Positions 12,001-21,400 of a DNA stretch of 64,000 bases are shown here, piece after piece (the stretch's first letter is position 1; the number at the start of each line of letters is the position of its first letter). The position numbers were made by a program, and so were the translations under genes. Source of the DNA: Phoronis australis. Lineage: Eukaryota; Phoronida; Phoronidae. Where the stretch lies: assembly GCA_002633005.1 (NCBI GenBank), contig NMRA01000024.1, positions 1,145,903-1,209,902 of the forward strand, read 5' to 3'. Below the pieces are notes generated by a model. The model was not told the origin of the DNA. It saw only the letters and a program-made list of their open reading frames with translations, and searched no databases.

Positions 12001-14870
12001 TGATGATGAAGAGTTGTCACAAGTGTTGATAGGTGGCGATCAGTGTGAATTAAACAAGCCAGCAGTTTCATCTTCTTTGGAAGATTCTTTTGACAGGTAC
12101 ATTTTCTAAACCCTACAATTTAGCTGGCTGCGTGATGACATAAAAATGGCTTCAAAGATCTTTTGCATGCCCCTAATTATGCTAATGTATTGCAGGAACT
12201 AATTTGAACATCATCTTTGCTAAACAAAGAAATGCAGTTTTATCTGCAAGCAGGTAACCTTTGCACTAATGACGTACCTTGGGGACTCACAGTGCCTGTG
12301 TAATTCAGTGTTATTCCCCAACATGAAGTCATGATACTTACTGGATACGGTTGAGTGATTTACGGCGGATAATTTTCAACACAAACCTTGTTCTTAAAAA
12401 TAGTTGGCAATTTTCAACCTACTTCATATCCACACCACCGCTATATGTTCTGGTTCTAACTAATTTGACCAAGCAATAACAGGTATAAAGAGTAAGCGTG
12501 TATTAGTTCCACTGCGGTTTTGCTTTGTTTGACTTAAAATGCAAAGTGAGCCGAATGTGACTGCAAATTAATTTTGATGCAGCTTTTTGTACTGTCTACT
12601 GACAGTAGCTGACAGTAGTCTTTATTTATTGAAAGAAGTATTTTAGCTCCCATCTGTTAAGGTTATATAGGACTTTATCAACAAGTGTGGATTTAGCCAA
12701 ATATCTATTAGATTGTAGATTTTGGCCCAGTAGATATGTATTTTGGCCCAGTAGATATGTATTTTGGCCCAGTAGATATGTATTTTGGCCCAGTAGATAT
12801 GTATTTTGGCCCAGTAGATATGTATTTTGGCCAAGTAGATATGTATTTTGGCCCAGTAGATATGTATTTTGGCCCAGTAGATATGTATTTTTCTGAAAGC
12901 CCTTTGGAATTTAGGTTTTGACTTTTTACCAAACGGCCATTCATTCGGTCACGTGACCATGCCTTTTGTCAAATACTATAAATGAATAGAAATAGCATAT
13001 TTTTATTTTGCAGGGTTGTCAAACCCGCTGGTGCAAGCTATGCTTATGTGGATGTTGTACGGAGACAAGATGAGCGTCAAAAATTACCAGCTTACTCGTG
13101 CAAACAGTGCTTTGATGTACGTCATGGTAACCGTGTTATTTTTATTAAAGTTGGAAATCAGTGTACTGATAAGACTTAACGTTAGTGGTTGTGATCTTTT
13201 TTTGAAAATCAAGTGGGTGGTGTATTTTTTTAGGTGCTCAATTTTTCAAAAAATAATGGTGCAGGATTTGCTTTTTACTCATCGGTTGACATTTCAAACC
13301 TTGCTTACCTATTTGTTTACCTGCCTTTGGGCAACTTTACAAGAAAATACACGAAACCTTGGCCGAAATTGATACTGGCGTACTCTTTTAGTCGGTGCCA
13401 CCATGTTTCATCTGTTGAATGTCTGTGCTGATTGTAGAATTTGCTCTCAATTACTTACTGACACGTTTTAGGCAAAAATTGTCATTGTACCACCGTGTGA
13501 TCGAGTGGTAGTGTTTTCTGTTTCTGTTCCTCAGTTATTGCGGTGTACTGTTATGGGATTTTGAGTGTCGCAAATGTGGATTTACTCCAATCTGTACTTA
13601 ACACGTTATCAAATCCAAACTTTCATTTAAGAAAGTGTTGTACTTTCGTTCAGGGTCAAAATGTTGCCTAATCTTCTACTTGTTGACTGGTAACTTTAAT
13701 GACTCTACCTTCCAAGTTTTACCATACCTTTCATGACTTGGACAATAAGTGGCACGGTACACGGCAAATTAAAGTAATCAAATTACCGTTTTCCCGTCAT
13801 GATGGCTAATTCTGTTAGCAACAAACAACACTGGTAATAACAATTAGAGCGTCGAAATTCTTATTACATAATGGCTAAGCCACCTTTGCTAATTTTTCTG
13901 TTAATTTCCTTTCATTATTGGTCATGAGCAAAAACTACTTTCTCTGAATTCGGCTTCTGCCCACCCGTGACAGGGAAATTCCAGGTCATTTTGTCTGAAT
14001 GCTTTTGACTTGTAGTGTTATGTAGCTGAAGGGAGTTATTGGTGATCACGAATGCTGGTTCTGTAATCAGGTTGTTTGCACTTTGTTGGAAAGGTGGTTA
14101 ATTTGGACTCAGTCTTGGAAAAGTCATGGAAGAAAAGTCATTATTATTGGAAAAAGTCACTCACTGGTGGTCACTATCATGGAATATCCTGTGTTCTACT
14201 GAGACAATGTTATGAATATGAGTTTTTGACAAAAAGGGTTTATAAATTACTGCAAACGTATGATGTCAGAATTGGCCATTTTCTCATTTAGTACTACAAT
14301 GATGGCACACTTACCACAGAACAGATCCACGAAAAGATGAAAGCTGTCTGCAAACACAGGGCGACATACGTACCCCCAGGCACACCGGAGGGGTTTTTTA
14401 ATCTTGGCTTCCCCGAGACGCTGTCTTCCGTTGATGGTATGTTGGAAAGCAGGAATTTTACTAAAAAGACATGGTCACATGACCTAATTAACAGCAGATT
14501 GATATAAAGTCAAAAATCAAATTCTACATAATGTCTTCTCACAAAAATTATATGCTTTCGCGGAATTAAAATTTTGTGTACATTATTCTAAATGTATAGA
14601 CTTGTTTGTTAAGGCCCTACATAACCTGGACTTTTTTAAATAACAAAAATCGACGAAGATGGATGCATGGCAACTTTAAATAATTGAGATTAAATGAGCA
14701 ACTTGACTGGGACACACTGTACTCTGGTTTTGTTTTTGATGATTCCTAAAACCGGCAACAATATTTCAACAACCCGTGTTCCTTAATTCACTTTGACCTT
14801 GTTTTCAGATTCCATAACAAACTTACCCATGCCCAGAAGACGGAAGCGTTTACAGAAACGTATCGATTGA
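3040..14870 (+). CDS. RBBP8: RBBP8/CtIP-like DNA end-resection factor
   Basis: CtIP family proteins (yeast Sae2/Ctp1) stimulate MRE11-RAD50-NBS1 to clip and resect DNA double-strand breaks for homologous recombination in the nucleus. Exons I assign: 3040-3043, 6199-6304, 7008-7100, 8902-8979, 9865-9963, 10231-10381, 11135-12096, 13014-13116, 14292-14436, 14809-14870. All phases agree and give 600 aa (human about 897). Residues 3-125 are Lys/Glu/Leu-rich and look like a coiled coil, as in the CtIP tetramerisation region. The middle, mostly exon 7, is low complexity with a KEN motif (EKENCSP), an IIPCSP motif and an acidic DDDDVMVISV stretch. The C-terminus is diagnostic: SCKQC (C527, C530), then CKHR (C552, H554, R555), YVPPGTPEGF and LGFPET, and a basic tail. 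T563 in GTPE sits where human T847 (CDK site) lies. The 4-nt first coding exon is inferred from the strong donor and phase; an unspliced start at 6165 is the alternative. The donor after 6304 (GTTGGC) is weak. Confidence 0.85.
3180..3415. repeat. Palindromic element related to the 61-kb hairpin
   Basis: It contains GAATTATGCCTCACA and AAACCATCAAAGT, both shared with the arms of the large palindrome at 60866-61390. Near 3363-3397 a local palindrome (GATATACT, short spacer, AGTATATT) is flanked by further pairing (CTTGATCAGCC with GGCTGATAAAAG). Probably a shortened MITE in the first intron of the RBBP8-like gene. Confidence 0.45.
5085..5460 (+). repeat. Degenerate repeat of TTTTTGTCCTG units
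   Basis: The motif TTTTTGTCCTG, usually followed by an A-rich GAAAATGC-like stretch, recurs near 5088, 5121, 5180 and, diverged, near 5432. Spacing is irregular. It lies in an intron; the open frames across it are not coding. Confidence 0.4.
8024..8206. repeat. 39-bp minisatellite, about 4.7 copies
   Basis: The unit begins ATGAGCTATCAGTTCTTCTG and continues with AGTCTGGTCTCCATCAGTA; copies differ by a few substitutions. Because 39 is divisible by three, a repetitive minus-strand frame (LRRTDSSLL) is open by chance. It sits in an intron of the RBBP8-like gene. Confidence 0.85.
8494..8872. mobile_element. MITE with GGGCCCGGTCTC termini
   Basis: The left end GGGCCCGGTCTCCAATCTTT, with TACTCGAAATGAAACTCG after it, is mirrored at the right by TTTCGAGTTCGTTTCGAGTG and GATTAGAGACCGGGCCC, giving terminal inverted repeats of about 40 bp. 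The interior is rich in CTCGA and TTCGAG words. No clear target duplication. A more decayed relative with CGAG-rich ends may lie at about 5925-6075. The element lies in an intron of the RBBP8-like gene. Confidence 0.75.
9356..9470 (+). repeat. (ATT)n microsatellite
   Basis: An interrupted run of TTATTATTG and ATCATC type trinucleotides, in an intron of the RBBP8-like gene. Confidence 0.85.
12140..12420 (+). repeat. Interspersed repeat, plus copy (partner at 49350)
   Basis: Blocks such as AGGTAACCTTTGCACTAATG, GTTATTCCCCAACAT, ATTTACGGCGGAT and TTTGAACATCATC recur in inverse orientation at 49350-49640. Length and similarity suggest a transposon or SINE family, otherwise unidentified. It begins shortly after the donor of RBBP8-like exon 7. 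Confidence 0.6.
12713..12890. repeat. 21-bp minisatellite, about 8 copies
   Basis: The unit is TTTTGGCCCAGTAGATATGTA, eight head-to-tail copies nearly identical, one with GGCCAAG in place of GGCCCAG. The 21-bp period keeps several frames open on both strands (repeats of FWPSRYV, MYFGPVD and KYISTGP), which accounts for the overlapping reading frames here. It lies 120 bp upstream of RBBP8-like exon 8. Confidence 0.95.
13200..13400 (+). repeat. Interspersed repeat, copy 1 (partner at 53405)
   Basis: The order of blocks (TTGAAAATCAAGTGGGTGGT, a TTTTAGGTGCTCA stretch, CTTTTTACTCATC, TTGCTTACCTATTTG, ACCTTGGCCGAA and TTTTAGTCGGTG) recurs in the same orientation at 53405-53665. It lies in an intron right after RBBP8-like exon 8. 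Confidence 0.6.
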
Positions 14871-16249
14871 TATTAGGGAAGAGAATGCGGTTATGTACCT
14901 ATTGGTCAATAGTGCTACCACAAGATGGCTGAAGTCAGATGAATGAGGTCATGTGATCGAGTCCGCATCTTTAGGTCTAAGACTGTTAGTGTGGTATCCT
15001 GTCTCCTGTTTGTGCAGACAGCCCTTCTATGTTGACGAATGTCAAACTAAAGAGTCCATGTGTTAGTGCTGAAATGCTGCTTCCCACCCGCTGGATCCAT
15101 TCTATTCACTCACATACCCAACTCGCCCGGGTTACCGCCCAGGACACTTATATTGGGAATCTGAAAAAACGGGGTGGGCGGTAAGACGAGCACGGGCAGT
15201 TAAAATCTAAATTTTTGAAAAGTCGGGTGTTGGTGCGTACTGCACGGAGGACAGATTTTACTCTCACGGAGCTACACTGACGTCGGACTTCAAGCATGTC
15301 AGTTAAAATATACGATAGTAGTAATTGAATTTCGGTCTAGTGAATCTGAGTCAGGATAAAGCAGAAGTCGCTTTCTCGGTCTCATTCCTCGAAAAAGCGC
15401 CAATACGAAAGGTCCACTATTGCATGGTAATTCGGAATTAACAGAATCTTATGTAGGCAAAAAAGCACTCCATGTCTAAATTCCTTTGCAACTATAGTAT
15501 GTGAAGGAAAGTGGCACTACATTAAACTACATTATGTTCCTTGATCAGCTTTAAACACGGACTTGTTTACCCAGAAAGTTTTACTTCATTTCCAGTTGCT
15601 AGTCAGCAAATTTTATGTTTGATTACATGTTACACCACAGCTGTAAAGTAGTGACAGAACTCTTTGATTCCACTTTTGGGGTATCTGCAGTGGAGGATAC
15701 TGCACGAAACCACAGTACACGCCAGTAGTATTCCATCAAAATAACCCAAAATTCGCCACCGTAATGGCTGAGTGGAAACCGTATTTGTCGTCGGAGTAGC
15801 TTTCCCACGGAACGATGATGAGGGGGGAATTAAGAGGAATGATAGTTTGGAGGCGAAGACATTCTGTAATTAGAACTGCTGTCATTATAGCCATTACCCA
15901 TCATTACCTATCATTACCCAGATTTAGCCGTCATGGTGGACAAACAGTATTTTGTCCAATTACCTTTTATCGTGTACTGTATTTGTTTACTTGGAGGGAA
16001 TTACTTCATTTTTAGTAGTAAGTACACAAATTTTATGGAATTGTGTTTTTATAGTCTCTGCGGTGACATGTTAGGACAAACCTTTTTTCCTTCCGTGGTT
16101 GGTTATGGCTGGCACCAATTGTGAAGTGTTTTTCAATTTACTCTGTATTACAGTTGAGTTGAGAAACTTTTTGGAGTTCAGTTTAAAATTTTTATTCTTG
16201 TTATGTAATGAAGTATTTTTATGTTTTTTGTATTAATACCTTTCATTTT

Positions 16250-16255
16250 AATAAA
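16250..16255 (+). terminator. Candidate poly(A) signal, RBBP8-like gene
   Basis: AATAAA in an AT-rich setting, 1.38 kb downstream of the TGA at 14870. It is a possible signal; the 3' UTR end is not otherwise visible. Confidence 0.35.
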
Positions 16256-16341
16256 AATGATTTCTTTGGCAGAGAACCCAGTTTAATTTGTCTGCAATGA
16301 AAGCTAAACTCTGTTGTTAGTTTACTGCACCTTACAAGTAC

Positions 16342-16618
16342 AGGGTCCGTTTCATGAAAAGTGAACTAAGACTTGGAAGACAGAAATTTGGTGTTGCACT
16401 CCCTATTCACAATCACAGAAAAAAGATTTAATCAGTGCAGGACATTCTAGAAATAATTTATTGAACTTCCCTTTGTAACTAAACAGTTGTGTGGATATTC
16501 TAAGAGATTTTCCACTTTGTTCAAGTGAGATTGATTACTTTTTCAGAAATAGTTGTATGGAGTTCAAGACTAAATTTCAGTCTCCAATCTAAAGTCCCTT
16601 TTCATGGTACAAACCCCA
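16342..16618. mobile_element. Inverted-repeat MITE, CAGGGTCCGTTTCATG end
   Basis: The left end (GGTCCGTTTCATGAAAAG, then a CTAAGACTTGGAAGACAG block) is mirrored at the right by AAGACTAAATTTCAGTCTCC and CCCTTTTCATGGTACAAACC. The arms are about 50 bp and imperfect. A related fragment (TTTTTCAGAAACAGTTGTGT) lies near 46255-46330. Confidence 0.55.
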
Positions 16619-16629
16619 GATTTCACTTA

Positions 16630-17325
16630 GGGCTGTTCCAGCAAAATCTGTGTGGGGTGGGGAAGGCAACTGAAATAGAAATTTATGGGTGGTTGCGTTT
16701 GACTTTAATTAAAAATGGCTGGTGGTCGTACTTCAAAAAAATTAAAATTTACAGGTCGTTGTTGTTTCATTGGGCCATAAATGTTTGATGGTGGGTAATT
16801 TTTGTAAATTTTATAAACAATCTGCACAGAATCAAAAACTGAAACAAAAATGCAACTTGCAAAGAGCTCCGACTTTTTCACTCCCTCTGATCTCATCGGC
16901 ATGCCCATAACACCATTTAACCACAGGTGCTCGAATTTCTCGATGGCTAATTACCATATATGTTTTCTTAGCAATGAATGATGTTAGTGGTGATGGAGGA
17001 ACAGATAAACTCAAGCGCCTGTGCAGTCAACCACAAGAACAAAAAAAAATTACGGGTGGTTGCATTTCAAACTTATAAAAAATTACAGGTGGTAGGCTGA
17101 AGAAATAAATGAAAAATATGGGTGGTGGGTGCGAAAAAAAGGTGCCTTCCCCNNNNNNNNNTGGAGAAATAAATGAAAAATATGGGCGGTGGGTACGAAA
17201 TAAAAGTGCCTTCCCCCCCTCCCATACTGATTTTACTGGAACAGCCCTAAATGAAAAATATGTGTGGTGGGTGCGAAAAAAAGGTGCCTTCCCCCCCTCC
17301 CATACAGATTTTACTGGAACAGCCC
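16630..17325. mobile_element. Composite MITE with TTA target duplication
   Basis: The left end GGGCTGTTCCAGCAAAATCT and the right end AGATTTTACTGGAACAGCCC are inverted repeats of about 28 bp. The trinucleotide TTA flanks both sides, which fits PIF/Harbinger-type insertion (TWA). A further inverted end (TTTTACTGGAACAGCCCTA) lies inside at about 17232-17250, and the block AATGAAAAATATGGGTGGTG is repeated at 17108, 17173 and 17250, so copies are nested or tandem. A 9-N gap (17153-17161) falls in the repeated part, probably because it was hard to assemble. Confidence 0.7.
17153..17161. other. Assembly gap, 9 N
   Basis: A run of nine N inside the repeated interior of the composite MITE. Confidence 1.
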
Positions 17326-18285
17326 TTATGCATGTTGCCGTCCCATGTGGCACTTATTATGTCGAGCCAAAATATCAACTTCATTCTTAAATCAATCCAG
17401 TTAACAGTGTAGTGAATGTTTCTGTTCAGGCAGCCAGTGAAATCTGGTGCAGCACTTGTCATTAAACAAAAAGGGTTCCACCTCAAAATATAAACAAAAA
17501 CAACATATTTCGAAGACTGCATTGCTTGGGGCTCTTAAGGGACAAAAACTTGCCACGAAAACCAACTTTGATTTAGGCCACTTACTGTTATAAAATTGAT
17601 AACAAATTGTTGGTTAGCGTAACTGCACACGACTTAAGTCTTGGGTGAACTGACAGTTCGTTATTGTTCGAGATCGGGCTCTACAAATTGGCAAGTTACA
17701 GCGTGTCATTTTCTATGCCAAGCATGGTTTTGGTGAGTAACAGTTGGCTATTTACAAACAGATTTTGAGAAAGTAATTAGTCAATTGGATGGATTACGGC
17801 TTACAGCCACTTAAAGCTAGTGTCTCATGTGGCTCCTTACAGTTCAGTTGGACTTAATTACATGAGAATCTGTAAATCAAAACACTGGAATAAAATTGGC
17901 AGAAGTCTGAATTTTTTACACTCTGCCCTTCAGATAAGTCAGATTTTACCCGGGGGAGGGGGGTCACAAGGTGCCTGCAGGCGTGTACCAAAAATTGCTG
18001 AGCGACCCCCCCATTGCGGGTCCCAGGTCTGCCCCATTTTGCGGTGTAGATTTTTCCAGTAGGAAGACAGCCAGTGCACCTTTTGCCTAGCTGATGCCAA
18101 TGCTGTGGGCCTTTTGCAGGGATGAAATGGAAATTTAGAGGCCTATTAGATCATGTGCGAGTCCTGCAAAACTTGCTGAAAAGTTCCAGCTACTTGCAAT
18201 TTTTAGAGTGCTGAACAAATATCTCCTTTGCTAAGAAAGACATGCCTTTGACTATAGGACAGATGAAAAATAAACCAGCACAAGA

Positions 18286-18291
18286 TTTATT
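18286..18291 (-). terminator. Poly(A) signal, ELOA
   Basis: AATAAA on the minus strand, 150 bp downstream of the ELOA stop codon at 18442, a usual 3' UTR length. Confidence 0.6.
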
Positions 18292-18441
18292 TGACTTTCA
18301 ATATTTCCAATTCATTAACTTCCATTATATAACGTTAACAACATTCATTCATAACAACAAAAAGCATTACTCTAAAACAAGCACCAACAAATATAATTAT
18401 CAAAATGAGCCCTGGTAAAAGCTCGAATAAATATCACTGCA

Positions 18442-21400
18442 CTATCGACGAATTTTCTTCATGAATTTCAGTGTCTTTTGCATCATGGGGGCAATTTTCT
18501 TCACCTCTGAAAAAGCAAAAATGGCCATCCATTAATAAAAGCTATCAACAAAAACAAGTCATGTCATCCTCCCGTAAGCCGAAAACCTTACATTCTTAAG
18601 AAACTCGTAGAAACAAGACAAAGGAGAAACATGCTCAAGACGAGTCGGACCACACTAAGTGGATTCACCATTAGACATGTTGCTGGTCTATGCCATTACA
18701 GTTATCGGTGCTCCTCCATCGCCAAACAAAAGTTTGATTATGATAGAAGCAAACACATTGTGGTTTGTGTTACTCAGATCTCAAACCTTAAGGATAATTG
18801 AGAGTCACTGGTAAGGAAATAGGTTGTAGTATGACGAGAATACTATTAAGGTGTTATGAACCAGCCTTCTACACAAAGGACTCCCCTTATGGTATTAAAT
18901 AGAACAAGTCACAGCTTGCTCCTCAGTCAGATTAGAGGGGATTTCCAGTCTCGGGAAGAAGTGCTAGTGGTCAAGGGCATGATGGTCTTTTTTGAAGTCT
19001 GACATGAAGACTGGTGACTTCCACAAGTCAGAACAATAAACATGATCATATAAGAAACTAACAGACTGAATAATTATGCTATCACATTAAGAGGATTGTC
19101 TAGGAAAAACTATGAAAATTATTCAAGCCACCACATCGTCTATCGAAAAGTGAAGTCTTGAATTTTTGAGTCATGTTCCAAGCTTGGATAAGCTATGACA
19201 TTTGAATTCAGTCACCTCTTAACTGTAATAGCATACAGAAAGAATGACTTTGAGCATGGATATTCATTGTTCACGACTGGTAGACGCATGGACCAGCCTC
19301 AACGGCACTTTCACAGGAGAATGGACTACCTTTCTGCTGATGCCTTTGACGCATCAAACTAGACCCCGCTGGTGAGCCGTGTGACGTGACGGTAGCTACT
19401 GGTCTTGGTGCTTTAACACCGGGCTTGAGTGGCGACGTGGGACCAGCAGTGCCGTACTTCATCTGACGTCGTATTACCTCCCGCGGTGGCTTGGCCACTG
19501 TGTTGACATAGGCTAATTTGGTCTGGCGCACTGGAATGAATTTTCAATGGTATAATGCAGTAATCATTCTCCAGTTTGTCACAGTCTCTAAAATTTGGGA
19601 CACCGAAATTCAAGAATTGATATTTTGGTTCTAAGGATTGGAACACGGGCAATTTGGTGTTTGGCGTGTTTCTCAAATATCAGACACTGCATTTGGAATT
19701 AGTTTTCTCCACTAAATAACTGGCACAAAACTGGCTCTCAAACATTGAAAGAGAAGTGACAGCAGATGAGTAATTGCAAACATGAGCCAGCACGAGCCGT
19801 CAGGGAACAATGTGAGAATCGTAAGATTTCTGCCCTCGCAGAGAACGTGTTAAAACCAGAGGACATTTAAACAAGGTCTCGACCCAGTTACCATTGTGTC
19901 CACAAAGTTCATTAGAATACTAAGGAGTATTTGTTTATCAGAAGTGTTGTAGGTGGGTGCTTATTTTACCTGGTGTTTTCTTTGCCATAGATGCATTAAT
20001 GTTAGCAGTCAGTGCTTTCAACTTGGCCTCTCTTTCATCATGTAGGCGCTAAAATAAATGTCAAGGTTAGAACGATAAGAAACAAAAAATTCTCCGTCTA
20101 AATTCTAATCCCTTCAACAGCCATATAAAATCTGTCAACTTTAATAAAATTGTGGTATTTACTCACAGCATTTCACATCTAATGTGCATTTTTTCAGTGT
20201 ACTAATTATTTTTTCTAAAATACTCAGGACAACATCACCTCCGTTGAAGATAATTACACAAAGGCATAACAAAAAGCGTTCACATTTTTATGACTGCAAT
20301 ACAAAATTTGTGCTGGCCAAGAACAGCTAGAGCAGAACTTACCAAGTACAGTTCTCTGTGCGTTTCAAACTCTTCAGGTTTGGACAGCTTAAAGTCTCGT
20401 TGACAGTGAACCTTCCACAGATGTTCAGTGTCCTCAACAAAGTGCTAAAATGTAACACCACAAATGGAAAAAACACCAGGCCAGTATATGAAAACGAATG
20501 ACCAGTTGAATTTTTGAAGTGTGACTCGGTGGGCGTGCTTAAGAGTAGAAAGCAACCAGAAGATAGATACAAGTTTAGATTTTGAAAGTGTTGTAACCTT
20601 TACTTAGAAAATCATAGTTTCCAAGAAGAGTTTCAGAATTCTAAAATTTAGACAGCAACCCAACAGAATGACATCATCGCATAGCTTCTAATGGCTTTAA
20701 TTTCTAAATTCTACAGCATTTGCCCACTGATTATGACCATATGCTTCCAACACTAGATTCAGTCCTCCTAACAGAGAATTCATGAGCCTGACAACTGCAT
20801 TATCTCCCCCTGTAATGGCTCAGAACTAACACAACCATCAGAAACCAAAGCCGCTTACAGGGTTGAAATCTTCCAGAGTGAACAGCTGCGATGGGCTACA
20901 CTTCTCCAGAACAGGGAACAATATGTTTGCTGGCACACCCCCGACGTACTCCAATGCTATAGGAAAGAACAAGAGTCCTGTATGAGATTTCCACGCATAT
21001 AATGAATGAAAGGAGCATAGTTCCTGTGCCATTTCACTATAACAACACCTGAAGTAAGTGTTGCAGGAGCTGGTCATAACATATCTGAACTCTTTAGTAT
21101 TGTGCGAGTACAAAACAATGGCTACCGGTTGACCAAAGTTCAAATTCCGGGTACATCGGTCAATTTTTGTTACTCTGGGCCCGAGTATACAAGACAGGAT
21201 GAGCTAATCAAGATGAAACCCAACTCATCTTGAACATTTACTGACATTTTGCAACGTTAGACATTTTTTTATGAATTAGTTGAATACCTCCACTGTCTTA
21301 AATCTCCTTACAGTGATTTTCCATTGATAGGCCCATGGGCATGTATTCAGAAAATAAAAATTTTCAGGCTTTTCAGTAACACCAAATAAATGCCCAAAAC

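Larger units (their letters stand above)
14871..18285. other. Intergenic region between convergent RBBP8-like and ELOA genes
   Basis: No coding exon recognised. It contains the probable 3' UTR of the RBBP8-like gene, with an AATAAA at 16250-16255, a repeat related to sequences at 50460-50730 and 53230-53360 (around 15640-15970), two inverted-repeat elements (16342-16618 and 16630-17325) and a 9-N gap. Confidence 0.6.

Noticed and set aside
12643-12944. Several overlapping frames with repeats such as FWPSRYV, MYFGPVD and KYISTGP on both strands
   Set aside because: They are produced by the 21-bp minisatellite, whose period is divisible by three; all lie in an intron.
19271-19329. Extension of ELOA exon 9 to an in-frame TGA after CVYQS
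   Set aside because: A donor at 19329 (AAAG|GTAGTC) joins in phase to 18506-18442, which encodes the conserved ELOA C-terminus. The read-through is intron.
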